Part shown: positions 9,082 to 15,766 of the stretch, piece by piece
How positions within the stretch are numbered: the stretch's first letter is position 1
Layout: each line of letters starts with the position of its first letter
Source: Maritimibacter sp.
GTDB taxonomy: Bacteria; Pseudomonadota; Alphaproteobacteria; Rhodobacterales; Rhodobacteraceae
DNA: 64,000 nt
Assembly: GCA_011389895.1 (NCBI GenBank)
Contig: JAABTN010000002.1
Span: 1 to 64,000, forward strand
Reading direction: 5' to 3'
Position numbers and translations under genes: made by a program
Notes under the pieces: generated by a model
Told to the model about the DNA's origin: nothing
The model's database searches: none
The model's input: only the letters and a program-made list of their open reading frames with translations

Positions 9082-9585
9082 TCACGCCCCGTCGGCGTGC
9101 AGGAAATGCCCCCAGTTACCGGCCAGAAACACGCGCGGCGTGGCGGTTGTCGTGGTGACGCGGTCGACATGGCCGATGATGACCGTGTGATCGCCCGCGT
9201 CGATCCGGTCGCGGATATGGCACTCGAACCGTGCCGGGCAATTGGCGATCAGGGGCACATCCCGGTCCGAGGCCTGCCAGTCGCAGGTGTCGAAGGCTTC
9301 GCCGCTGCGCGCAAAGGCGCGGGTGACGTCATCCTGGTCTTCGCCCATCACGTGCAGGGCGAAATGGTGCGACGCGGCGAGCGCGTCGTGACGGGCCGAT
9401 TTCTTCGCCGGACACCACAGGATCAGCGGCGGGTCCATCGACACCGAGGTAAAGCTGTTGACCGTGATCCCCAAGGGCCCACGCGGTGTATTGCAGGTCA
9501 CCACGGTCACGCCGGTGGCAAACAGCCCCAGCGCGTTGCGCATTTCAAGCTGGGTTTCTGGGGCTGGGATGAAGCTGTCGGTCAT
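9082..9585 (-). CDS. Flavin reductase-like domain protein (FMN-binding)
   Basis: A 167-residue split-barrel flavin reductase family protein. LGLFATGVTVVTCNTPRGPLG, VNSFTSVSMDPPLILW and the late HTVIIGHVDRV are the usual flavin-binding segments. Members supply reduced FMN or FAD to a partner monooxygenase, or reduce flavin for other uses. No monooxygenase lies next to it, so the partner is unknown. It is convergent with hisE with a 3-base gap and shares orientation with soxT downstream, but a 120-base gap separates them. Confidence 0.85.
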   Translation of the reverse strand: MTDSFIPAPETQLEMRNALGLFATGVTVVTCNTPRGPLGITVNSFTSVSMDPPLILWCPAKKSARHDALAASHHFALHVMGEDQDDVTRAFARSGEAFDTCDWQASDRDVPLIANCPARFECHIRDRIDAGDHTVIIGHVDRVTTTTATPRVFLAGNWGHFLHADGA

Positions 9586-9706
9586 GTCGATCTCGCGCGT
9601 TTTGGGGACAGTAGTCTTACGCGCCGGGATGGAAAACCGGATTTGTCTACGAAACCGAAGATGGCCCGTGTTATCTCGGCATTGCCCCTCCTGTCTGGCC
9701 CGTCGG

Positions 9707-10768
9707 CTATTCAGCGGGCGCGAATCCGGAGATCAGGTGGCGCAGGCCAAGGGCCGCGCCCGCCATGATCGCGAGAAAGGTGACGGGCGCCCCATAATAG
9801 AGCAGGGAAAAGGCGGTAAGCCCCTGTCCGATCGAGCAGCCAAGCGCGATCACCCCGCCGAAGCCCATCAGAACCGCACCGCCGATCTGGCGCTTCAATT
9901 CGCGCGGGTCTTCGCAGGCCTCCCACCGGAAATGGCCCTTGAGCGCGGATCCGATGAAGGCACCGGCAAGCACACCGGTCACCGATCCGACGCCGAAATT
10001 CAGCGAATTGCCCGAGGCGGTCATGAGATACAGGATCGTGTCGCCCAGCGGCGCGGAATAGGTGTGGCTTTCGACCGGGATCGGGGTGAAGCCGGTGTTG
10101 AGCACCCATTGCGTGCCTGCCCAGCCGACGACGACAGCAAGACCTGCGATCATGGCCCAGAAGATCTCCTTGCGCGCCTTGCGCATCTGCGTGCTGGTCA
10201 GCATCGCGGCGATCAGCAGCCCCCCGGCCAAGATACCGATGGCGGCGGCGGGAAGCCCGGTGAGCCGTTCGATCAAATGGGGCAGGGTTGGAAGCGTCGC
10301 GCCCGCATCAAGGCCGCGTTCGGGAAACACCGTCACCCGCGCGCGCGCCAGAGGGCCCGATATGGCGACATAGGCCGCCAGCCCCATGACCAGAACGATG
10401 ACGAAGGATCTGAGGTCGCCACCGCCCAGCCGGGCCAGCGCGCCAAAGCCGCAGTTTCCGGCAAGCGCCATGCCGTAGCCAAAGATCAGCCCGCCCGCGA
10501 CCGAGGCCCAGGGCACCCAGGCGCTGCGCAAATAGATCGTGTCGCCCGCGTTCAACAGGCCAAGCTGGATGAGCGCGAAGCTTCCGACGATGGCGGTGCC
10601 GATGGCAATGCCCCACATGCGCATGCGAACCGACGACCCGGCATAAAGCAAGTCTTCGATGGCGCCCAGCGTGCAAAACCGGCCCAGACGGGCCGCCAAC
10701 CCGAGCATGACCCCGCCGACAAGACCGACAAGGGCCGCAGCGTTGGTGTCGCCCAACAGCTCAAGCAT
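9707..10768 (-). CDS. soxT: YeeE/YedE-family sulfur compound transporter (SoxT)
   Basis: A 353-residue membrane protein with about ten hydrophobic segments. It has two YeeE-type halves marked by Cys motifs: RFCTLG near residue 32, AGNCGFGALARLGG near 106 and ALGCSIGQGL near 318. Related YeeE/TsuA proteins take up thiosulfate by a Cys relay, and soxT genes sit upstream of soxR in Paracoccus. Thiosulfate or sulfane sulfur import is therefore the likely job. ATG 10768 is used. It is transcribed in the same direction as soxR, 160 bases downstream, with its own possible control region (three GACGTC sites and a one-mismatch SoxR-box-like site). Confidence 0.82.
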   Translation of the reverse strand: MLELLGDTNAAALVGLVGGVMLGLAARLGRFCTLGAIEDLLYAGSSVRMRMWGIAIGTAIVGSFALIQLGLLNAGDTIYLRSAWVPWASVAGGLIFGYGMALAGNCGFGALARLGGGDLRSFVIVLVMGLAAYVAISGPLARARVTVFPERGLDAGATLPTLPHLIERLTGLPAAAIGILAGGLLIAAMLTSTQMRKARKEIFWAMIAGLAVVVGWAGTQWVLNTGFTPIPVESHTYSAPLGDTILYLMTASGNSLNFGVGSVTGVLAGAFIGSALKGHFRWEACEDPRELKRQIGGAVLMGFGGVIALGCSIGQGLTAFSLLYYGAPVTFLAIMAGAALGLRHLISGFAPAE

Positions 10769-10846
10769 GGCGTTTCCTCCCCCGGTCGACTGAGTCCTCC
10801 CCGCGCGCCGGACGCGACCAAGCCCGGTGCCCGATCAGTTCACCGG

Positions 10847-10862
10847 ATTCGCCCCTTGGAAA
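10847..10862. promoter_or_regulatory. Weak SoxR-box-like site before soxT
   Basis: ATTC at 10847 and GAAA at 10859 are separated by eight bases, one mismatch from the ATTC-N8-GAAT pattern found before soxX and the persulfide dioxygenase gene. The spacer is GC-rich, unlike the others. Single-mismatch matches are expected by chance in a window of this size, so this one rests mainly on its place upstream of soxT. Confidence 0.25.
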
Positions 10863-10890
10863 TCAAGAGAATTCGCGCCCCGATTGAAAT

Positions 10891-10917
10891 GACGTCGCGA
10901 GACGTCACAGGGACGTC
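10891..10917. repeat. Three tandem GACGTC palindromes between soxR and soxT
   Basis: GACGTC occurs at 10891-10896, 10901-10906 and 10912-10917. The 10- and 11-base spacing puts each copy on the same face of the helix. The array lies just after the soxR stop and about 120 bases upstream of soxT. It may be a binding site for a dimeric regulator; nothing in the sequence says which. Confidence 0.4.
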
Positions 10918-10928
10918 GCGGCCCGGGT

Positions 10929-11288
10929 TTACTCGGCCGCCTTGGTCTGCTGGTCGCTGACCGAGCAGAACATGTCATAGACCACTTCCAGAACCCGCTT
11001 GGGGCGATCGTCGGCAAGCGAATAATAGATCGCCTTGCCGTCCCGCCGCGGGGTCACGAGCCCTTCGAGACGCAGTCGCGCGAGCTGTTGGGACACCGCC
11101 GCCTGCCGGGCCGACAAAAGCTCTTCCAGCTCGGTCACGGATTTCTCGCCGGTGACGAGATGGCACAGGATCATCAAGCGCCCTTCGTGGCTGATCGCCT
11201 TCAGGAACGCGGATGCATCGCAGGCCGATGCAACCATCTTGTCCATATCCTCTTCGGACATGTCCTCTGTAATAGTGGGAACGCTCAT
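10929..11288 (-). CDS. soxR: ArsR-family repressor of sulfur oxidation genes (persulfide sensor type)
   Basis: A 119-residue winged-helix ArsR protein. From ATG 11288 (AGGA upstream; an upstream in-frame extension looks non-coding) the helix-turn-helix lies at about residues 50-75 (SARQAAVSQQLARLRLEGLV). Cys42 (ILCHLV) and Cys108 (DMFCSV) fall exactly where BigR of Xylella and Agrobacterium has its sensing dithiol, equivalent to Cys41/Cys107 in SqrR; a third Cys is at 23. In Paracoccus, SoxR represses the sox genes. Persulfide or sulfane sulfur should crosslink the pair and release DNA. It lies downstream of soxS in one transcription unit and faces soxV. Confidence 0.92.
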   Translation of the reverse strand: MSVPTITEDMSEEDMDKMVASACDASAFLKAISHEGRLMILCHLVTGEKSVTELEELLSARQAAVSQQLARLRLEGLVTPRRDGKAIYYSLADDRPKRVLEVVYDMFCSVSDQQTKAAE

Positions 11289-11372
11289 CGAGTGTCCTGT
11301 CAAGATTACGTCTGCGACGTATTTAAACGCATGGGTCGCTGCCATGCAAATCTTCGATCCGTCGACCGCGAA

Positions 11373-11783
11373 TCAGCCGTCGATCTGCGCCGGTTGTGCA
11401 ACGCTTTCGCCGGTCCCGGCCGATTTCGGATCAAAATCGGTCTGGGCCTTAAGCATCATGCCAAGAAGGCCCCAGAAGAAGTCTTCGCCCGGATAGCCCT
11501 CGATCCGGGCCAATTCCCGCTTGTCATCCACCAGCACGAAAGTCGGCGTGTAGTTGACCGGACGGGCAAAGGCATAGCCGCTGTCATCGAGCGCGCGCAT
11601 CTGGACCCGCGCAAGCGGCGCGGCGCGCCCCTCGGCGGTTTTTGGATAGGCATCCGCCACTTCGCGATCCCATTGCCGACAATAGGCGCAGCCGGGCTGT
11701 TCGACCATGACCAGCTCGACCGCCATGGCGGGCAAGGTGCCGATCCACAGGACGGCGGCCACGAGGGGGAGCGCGAGACGCAT
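11373..11783 (-). CDS. soxS: Periplasmic thioredoxin-like protein SoxS
   Basis: A 136-residue thioredoxin-fold protein with a Sec signal peptide (MRLALPLVAAVLWIGTLPAMA), a CAYC redox motif at residues 32-35 and the cis-Pro loop NYTPTFVLVDD. In Paracoccus SoxS is a periplasmic thiol-disulfide reductase that keeps the SoxY carrier Cys active. The start codon ATG 11783 abuts the AT-rich SoxR-box-like palindrome, and no good ribosome site is visible upstream. It is divergent from soxV and precedes soxR. Confidence 0.9.
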   Translation of the reverse strand: MRLALPLVAAVLWIGTLPAMAVELVMVEQPGCAYCRQWDREVADAYPKTAEGRAAPLARVQMRALDDSGYAFARPVNYTPTFVLVDDKRELARIEGYPGEDFFWGLLGMMLKAQTDFDPKSAGTGESVAQPAQIDG

Positions 11784-11797
11784 TCAAATATCCGTAT
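11782..11797. promoter_or_regulatory. Putative SoxR operator between soxS and soxV
   Basis: ATTC (11782-11785), eight bases, then GTAT (11794-11797): one mismatch from ATTC-N8-GAAT. Twelve of its sixteen positions equal the site before soxX, including the whole ATTCAAATA block. It overlaps the soxS start codon and lies about 75 bases upstream of soxV, the place where SoxR is known to bind in Paracoccus (soxS-soxV region). Confidence 0.6.
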
Positions 11798-11871
11798 TGA
11801 CCAAACGCTTTCAAAAAACGTAATGCGTTAATTGGTTCTGTGCAAGGTTGTCGCAGGTGGCGGGGGGATCA

Positions 11872-12612
11872 ATGTTCGGTGAGATTTCATATTGGGGTGC
11901 CCTCTCGGCTGGATTGGTCGCGTTCTTCACGCCCTGCATCCTGCCCATGGTTCCCTTTTATCTCAGCTACATGGCCGGGATTTCCATGTCGGAGCTGCAA
12001 GGTGACGACCGGATCGCGCCCGGGGCGCAGCGCCGGCTGGTCACCTCGGCGCTGTTCTTTGCGCTGGGTGTGACCACGATCTTCGGCCTCCTCGGGCTTG
12101 GGGCGACGGCGGCGGGGCAGGCCTTTGCCCAATGGAAAGAAGAGCTGTCCTATATCGCGGCTGCGGTTATCTTTGTCTTCGGGCTGCATTTCCTGGGCGT
12201 CATTCGCATCCCGTTCCTGATGCGCGAGGCGCGGATGGAATCGAAGATGGACCCCTCGACGATCGTGGGGGCCTATGTCATGGGGCTTGCCTTCGGGTTC
12301 GGCTGGACCGCCTGTGTCGGCCCGGTCCTTGCCACGATCCTGATGGTCGCGTCGATGAAGGACCAGCTTTGGCAGGGGGGCAGCCTTCTGGTGACCTTCG
12401 GGCTGGGCATGACCGCGCCCTTCGTGGTCGCCGCCGTGTTTGCCAAGCCGTTCCTCGCCTTCATGGCGCGCAACCGCAAATACATGCCATACGTCGAGAA
12501 GTTTCTCGGCGCGATGTTGATCGTCTTCGCTGTGCTGATCGCGACGGGATCGGTGAATGCGATTGCGAACTGGATGATCGAAACTTTCCCGGGCTTTTCC
12601 AGCCTGGGCTGA
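11872..12612 (+). CDS. soxV: CcdA-family electron transporter SoxV
   Basis: A 246-residue membrane protein of the CcdA/DsbD family that carries electrons from cytoplasmic thioredoxin to the periplasmic thioredoxin SoxW. The paired Cys sit in AFFTPCILPMVPFYLSYMAG and FGWTACVGPVLATILM, the two CcdA hallmark helices. About six membrane segments are visible. ATG 11872 follows GGGGGGATCA; an in-frame TTG at 11848 is less likely. soxW starts 15 bases after its stop. Expression is probably under the SoxR site at 11782. Confidence 0.93.
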   Translation: MFGEISYWGALSAGLVAFFTPCILPMVPFYLSYMAGISMSELQGDDRIAPGAQRRLVTSALFFALGVTTIFGLLGLGATAAGQAFAQWKEELSYIAAAVIFVFGLHFLGVIRIPFLMREARMESKMDPSTIVGAYVMGLAFGFGWTACVGPVLATILMVASMKDQLWQGGSLLVTFGLGMTAPFVVAAVFAKPFLAFMARNRKYMPYVEKFLGAMLIVFAVLIATGSVNAIANWMIETFPGFSSLG

Positions 12613-12627
12613 CCTAGGGAGGATCGA

Positions 12628-13209
12628 ATGCGATTTCTGACGGCTTTATTCACCGCGCTGGTGCTGGCGTTTCCTGCGTTTGCCGAGGCGCCGATGGGCG
12701 ATGACGGGCTGCATAAGCCCGCGTGGCTGCGCGAGACCTTTCGCGATATGCACGAGGATCTGGCCGAAGCCGAGGCCGAGGGCAAAAGGCTTTTGGTCAT
12801 CTGGGAGCAGCGCGGCTGCATCTATTGCGACAAGATGCACAAGGAGGTGTTTCCCGACCCGCGCGTCGAGACCCGGATCACCGAGGATTTCTTCGTCGTC
12901 CAGATGAACCTGTTCGGCGATGTCGAAGTGACGGATTTCGATGGCGAAGCGCTGCCGGAAAAGGACATGGCGATGAAATGGGGCGTGATGTTCACCCCGA
13001 CCATGATGTTCTTCCCGCATCCGGACGAGGTTGAAGAGGGCGCGACCGCCCGCCAGATAGCACAGGATGTCGCGATCATGCCGGGGGCCTTTGCTGCCGG
13101 AACCACCGGCGATCTGCTGACATGGGTGGTGGAAGAGGGCTACAAGACCGACGAGAATTTCCAGAAATACCACGCCCGCAAGATCAACGAACGCCGCGCG
13201 GCGGAGTGA
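12628..13209 (+). CDS. soxW: Periplasmic thioredoxin SoxW
   Basis: A 193-residue thioredoxin-like protein with a signal peptide (MRFLTALFTALVLAFPAFAE) and the redox motif GCIYCDKMHKEVF at residues 63-75 (CIYC). The cis-Pro region MFTPTMMFF is present. It accepts electrons from SoxV and keeps periplasmic Sox proteins reduced. It lies 15 bases after soxV and is the last gene before a 288-base gap that holds a strong hairpin and the soxX promoter. Confidence 0.92.
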   Translation: MRFLTALFTALVLAFPAFAEAPMGDDGLHKPAWLRETFRDMHEDLAEAEAEGKRLLVIWEQRGCIYCDKMHKEVFPDPRVETRITEDFFVVQMNLFGDVEVTDFDGEALPEKDMAMKWGVMFTPTMMFFPHPDEVEEGATARQIAQDVAIMPGAFAAGTTGDLLTWVVEEGYKTDENFQKYHARKINERRAAE

Positions 13210-13234
13210 CACGACGCTGATTCTCGCAATCCGG

Positions 13235-13262
13235 GGCCCGCGCCGGTGCATGGCGCGGGGCC
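13235..13262 (+). terminator. GC-rich hairpin after soxW
   Basis: GGCCCGCGCC at 13235-13244 pairs with GGCGCGGGGCC at 13252-13262 with one bulged G and a 7-base loop. No T-run follows, so it is more a transcript-stabilising or pausing hairpin than a classic terminator. It lies 25 bases after the soxW stop. Confidence 0.45.
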
Positions 13263-13417
13263 TCGGGGGGCGGACCGGGCCCAGTGTGCCCTCATGTGCA
13301 CCCCAGTGCGGTCCTGAAGGGCTCTCGTGCACGGACGGACCACAGGCGTTCAAGTTTTTTTCAGGCGCGCTGAAACCTTGTTTTCTCCAACAAATCCTTG
13401 ATCTTGATCAATCAGGA

Positions 13418-13433
13418 ATTCAAATAGCGGAAT
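13418..13433. promoter_or_regulatory. Putative SoxR operator upstream of soxX
   Basis: A perfect ATTC-N8-GAAT palindrome: ATTC at 13418-13421 and GAAT at 13430-13433, inside the longer inverted repeat CAAAT/ATTTG. It lies 65 bases upstream of the soxX start in the soxW-soxX gap, the second place where Paracoccus SoxR is known to act. It should control soxXYZA and perhaps the genes beyond. Confidence 0.68.
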
Positions 13434-13497
13434 TTGTGATTGGCAATATGTCGCAGTCCGTATACGGTTGCATTCATAAAACGTGATGGGAGGAATC

Positions 13498-13977
13498 ATG
13501 AAGCGGACAATGATCGCGCTATTCGCGACGACCCTTTGCTTCGGCACCGCGCAGGCGGCCGAGGTTTCGCCGGGGGATGTCGAGTTCGATGGCTACGAAG
13601 TGGCCGCGTCGCTCACCGGCGCGCCGGGTGACCCGGAGGCGGGTCGCAATATCGTCACCAACAAGTCGCTGGGCAATTGCGTGTCCTGCCATGCCGCCGA
13701 GGCCTATGCGGATGTGCCGTTCCACGGCGAAATCGGTCCGTGGCTCGACGGGGCAGGCGGCCGTTGGTCGGAGGCCGAGCTTCGGGGTCTCGTGGTCAAC
13801 GCCAAGATGGCGTTTGATGGCACGATGATGCCGGCATTCTACAAGACGGATGGGTTCGTCCGTCTCGGTGATGCCTATACCGGCAATGCGCATCCGGAAG
13901 ACAAGCCGGTGGAGCCGCTGCTCACCGCGCAGCAGATCGAAGATGTGGTGGCCTACCTGATGACTCTGACCGAGTGA
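13498..13977 (+). CDS. soxX: Cytochrome c subunit SoxX
   Basis: A 159-residue monoheme cytochrome, the small subunit of the SoxXA enzyme that couples thiosulfate to the SoxY Cys in the periplasm. It has a signal peptide ending near AQAAEV, one heme motif CVSCH at residues 61-65 and the likely axial Met in DGTMMPAFYKTDG. ATG 13498 follows GGGAGGAATC. It leads the soxXYZA transcription unit and is preceded by a perfect SoxR-box palindrome. Confidence 0.95.
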   Translation: MKRTMIALFATTLCFGTAQAAEVSPGDVEFDGYEVAASLTGAPGDPEAGRNIVTNKSLGNCVSCHAAEAYADVPFHGEIGPWLDGAGGRWSEAELRGLVVNAKMAFDGTMMPAFYKTDGFVRLGDAYTGNAHPEDKPVEPLLTAQQIEDVVAYLMTLTE

Positions 13978-14011
13978 TCCGGGCCCGCAACAGACCAATC
14001 AGGAGAGACAT

Positions 14012-14428
14012 ATGAAACTCAATCGACGCAATGCGCTCGCCATGGGGCTCGGTGCAACTGCCGTGGCCATGTTGCCGATGCGTGCCATTGCCGCCGCGGA
14101 CGAGGCGATCGCCGCCTTCACCGGCGGTGCCGAAACCGGTGCCGGTGACATCACCCTCGATGCGCCGGAGATTGCCGAGAACGGCAACACCGTGCCGATC
14201 AGCGTGTCCGCACCGGGCGCGACCTCGATCGCGGTGTTCGCGGCAGGCAACCCGACGCCGGGTGTCGCCACCTTCAACTTCGGCCCCGCTTCGGGCAGCC
14301 AATCGGCCTCGACCCGTATCCGTCTTGCCGGAACGCAGGACGTGGTTGCCGTGGCGCAAATGGCCGACGGATCGTTCGTTCAGACCGCCAAGACCGTGAA
14401 GGTCACCATCGGCGGCTGCGGCGGCTAA
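14012..14428 (+). CDS. soxY: Thiosulfate carrier protein SoxY
   Basis: A 138-residue carrier whose C-terminal swinging arm, GGCGG, ends the protein; its single Cys (residue 136) holds the sulfur intermediates during the Sox cycle. The N-terminus NRRNALAMGLGATAVAML is a twin-arginine-type signal, fitting export of the folded SoxYZ pair. soxZ follows after 22 bases. Start ATG 14012 follows AGGAGAG. Confidence 0.96.
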   Translation: MKLNRRNALAMGLGATAVAMLPMRAIAAADEAIAAFTGGAETGAGDITLDAPEIAENGNTVPISVSAPGATSIAVFAAGNPTPGVATFNFGPASGSQSASTRIRLAGTQDVVAVAQMADGSFVQTAKTVKVTIGGCGG

Positions 14429-14450
14429 TAGAGAACAAGGAGAGAATTCA

Positions 14451-14780
14451 ATGGCATCTGGTGTCAAACCCCGCGTCAAAGCTCCGAAATCCGCTGCTGC
14501 CGGTGAAAGCGTCACGATCAAGACGCTCATCAGCCACCCGATGGAATCGGGGCAGCGCAAGGACAGCGACGGCAACACGATCCCGCGGTCGATCATCAAC
14601 CGTTTCACCTGTGAGCTGAACGGCAACATGGTGCTCGACGCGACGTTCGAGCCCGCGATTTCGACCAACCCATACCTGGAATTCGATGCCAAGATCGACG
14701 AAGCCGGTGAGCTCAAGTTCACATGGTACGACGACGATGGCTCGGTCTACGAGACGGCCAGCGACATCGCGATTGCATAA
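14451..14780 (+). CDS. soxZ: SoxZ, partner of SoxY
   Basis: A 109-residue immunoglobulin-fold protein that forms a heterodimer with SoxY. VKAPKSAAAGESVTIKTLIS and SHPMESGQRKD are the usual conserved stretches. It has no signal peptide of its own, which fits export piggy-back on the Tat signal of SoxY. It lies between soxY and soxA with short gaps and AAGGAGAG before its start. Confidence 0.96.
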   Translation: MASGVKPRVKAPKSAAAGESVTIKTLISHPMESGQRKDSDGNTIPRSIINRFTCELNGNMVLDATFEPAISTNPYLEFDAKIDEAGELKFTWYDDDGSVYETASDIAIA

Positions 14781-14807
14781 GACTTGGAGCGGTCAGGGAG
14801 GACTTCA

Positions 14808-15659
14808 ATGAAAACGAAACTGCTACAAGGCATCGCTGCGGCAACGCTCGCACTCACCGCGGGCACGGCCCAGGCGGAAGAGGTCATCGGCTACGATCTG
14901 AACGGTGAAATTCCGGTGGTCGTGGAAACGGCGGCCCCCGACCATCTGGATGGGGCGTTGAACACGATCCGGTCCGGCTGGACGTTCCGGGACGAGAGCA
15001 CGAAGACCATGCAGATGGACGATTTCGACAACCCGGGCATGCTCGCGGTGGAAGAAGCAGAAGCTGCATGGTCCACTGCCGAAGGCTCGGAAGGCAAATC
15101 CTGTGCCGATTGTCACGGCGCGGCCGAGGATATGGCGGGTGTGAAGCCGGTCTATCCGAAATACGTGGAAGCCGCCGGTGAGGTTCGCACGCTGCAAATG
15201 CAGATGAACGACTGCCGCGAGAACCGCATGGGCGCCGATCCGTGGAAATACGACGCATCAGCGGCGGTGGCCATGGAGGCGCTGTTGTCTTCGGTGTCGC
15301 GCGGTCTGCCGATGAACGTGGCCATCGACGGTGATGCGGCCGAGACCTGGGAAGAGGGCAAGGAACTCTACTACACCCGCACGGGGCAGTTGCAGTTGTC
15401 TTGCGCGAATTGTCACGAGGACAATTACGACAACCTGATCCGCGCTGACCATCTCAGCCAGGGTCACACCAACGGGTTCCCGGTCTATCGTCTGAAAAAC
15501 ACGAAGCTGAACGGCGTGCATTCACGCTTCAAAGGCTGTGTGCGCGACACCCGCGCCCATACCTATAGCCCCGGTTCCCCGGAATTCGTGGCGCTTGAGC
15601 TTTACGTGGCTTCGCGGAGCAACGGTTTGTCGGTCGAAGGCCCGTCTGTCCGCAACTAA
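14808..15659 (+). CDS. soxA: Diheme cytochrome subunit SoxA (thiosulfate oxidation)
   Basis: A 283-residue SoxA, the catalytic subunit of SoxXA. After a signal peptide (cleavage near AQAEE) it has two heme motifs, CADCH (99-103) and CANCH (199-203). Cys244 in FKGCVRDTRA is the expected cysteine-persulfide heme ligand of the active site. Cys136 is an extra Cys. It is thus the diheme type seen in Paracoccus. ATG 14808 follows GGGAGGAC; the earlier in-frame ATG at 14784 is unlikely. A strong terminator follows. Not to be confused with the sarcosine oxidase soxA at 55603. Confidence 0.95.
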   Translation: MKTKLLQGIAAATLALTAGTAQAEEVIGYDLNGEIPVVVETAAPDHLDGALNTIRSGWTFRDESTKTMQMDDFDNPGMLAVEEAEAAWSTAEGSEGKSCADCHGAAEDMAGVKPVYPKYVEAAGEVRTLQMQMNDCRENRMGADPWKYDASAAVAMEALLSSVSRGLPMNVAIDGDAAETWEEGKELYYTRTGQLQLSCANCHEDNYDNLIRADHLSQGHTNGFPVYRLKNTKLNGVHSRFKGCVRDTRAHTYSPGSPEFVALELYVASRSNGLSVEGPSVRN

Positions 15660-15668
15660 ACGATTGTG

Positions 15669-15704
15669 AACCCCGCCCGGGCGCGCCTCGGGCGGGGTTT
15701 TCTT
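15669..15704 (+). terminator. Rho-independent terminator after soxXYZA
   Basis: A perfect 11-bp stem AACCCCGCCCG (15669-15679) / CGGGCGGGGTT (15689-15699) is followed by TTTTCTT. It sits ten bases after the soxA stop and 63 bases before soxB. It may cut read-through so that carrier proteins and SoxXA are made in excess over SoxB and SoxCD. Confidence 0.85.
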
Positions 15705-15766
15705 CACCCAAACATATTCCGCTTTTCGAATTGAACGGCGGGGACACGAACACAACGGAGCGACGC

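Noticed and set aside
10867-10886. ATTC-N8-ATTG sequence close to the GACGTC array
   Set aside because: Its right half does not match GAAT (three or more mismatches), so I did not count it as a SoxR box.
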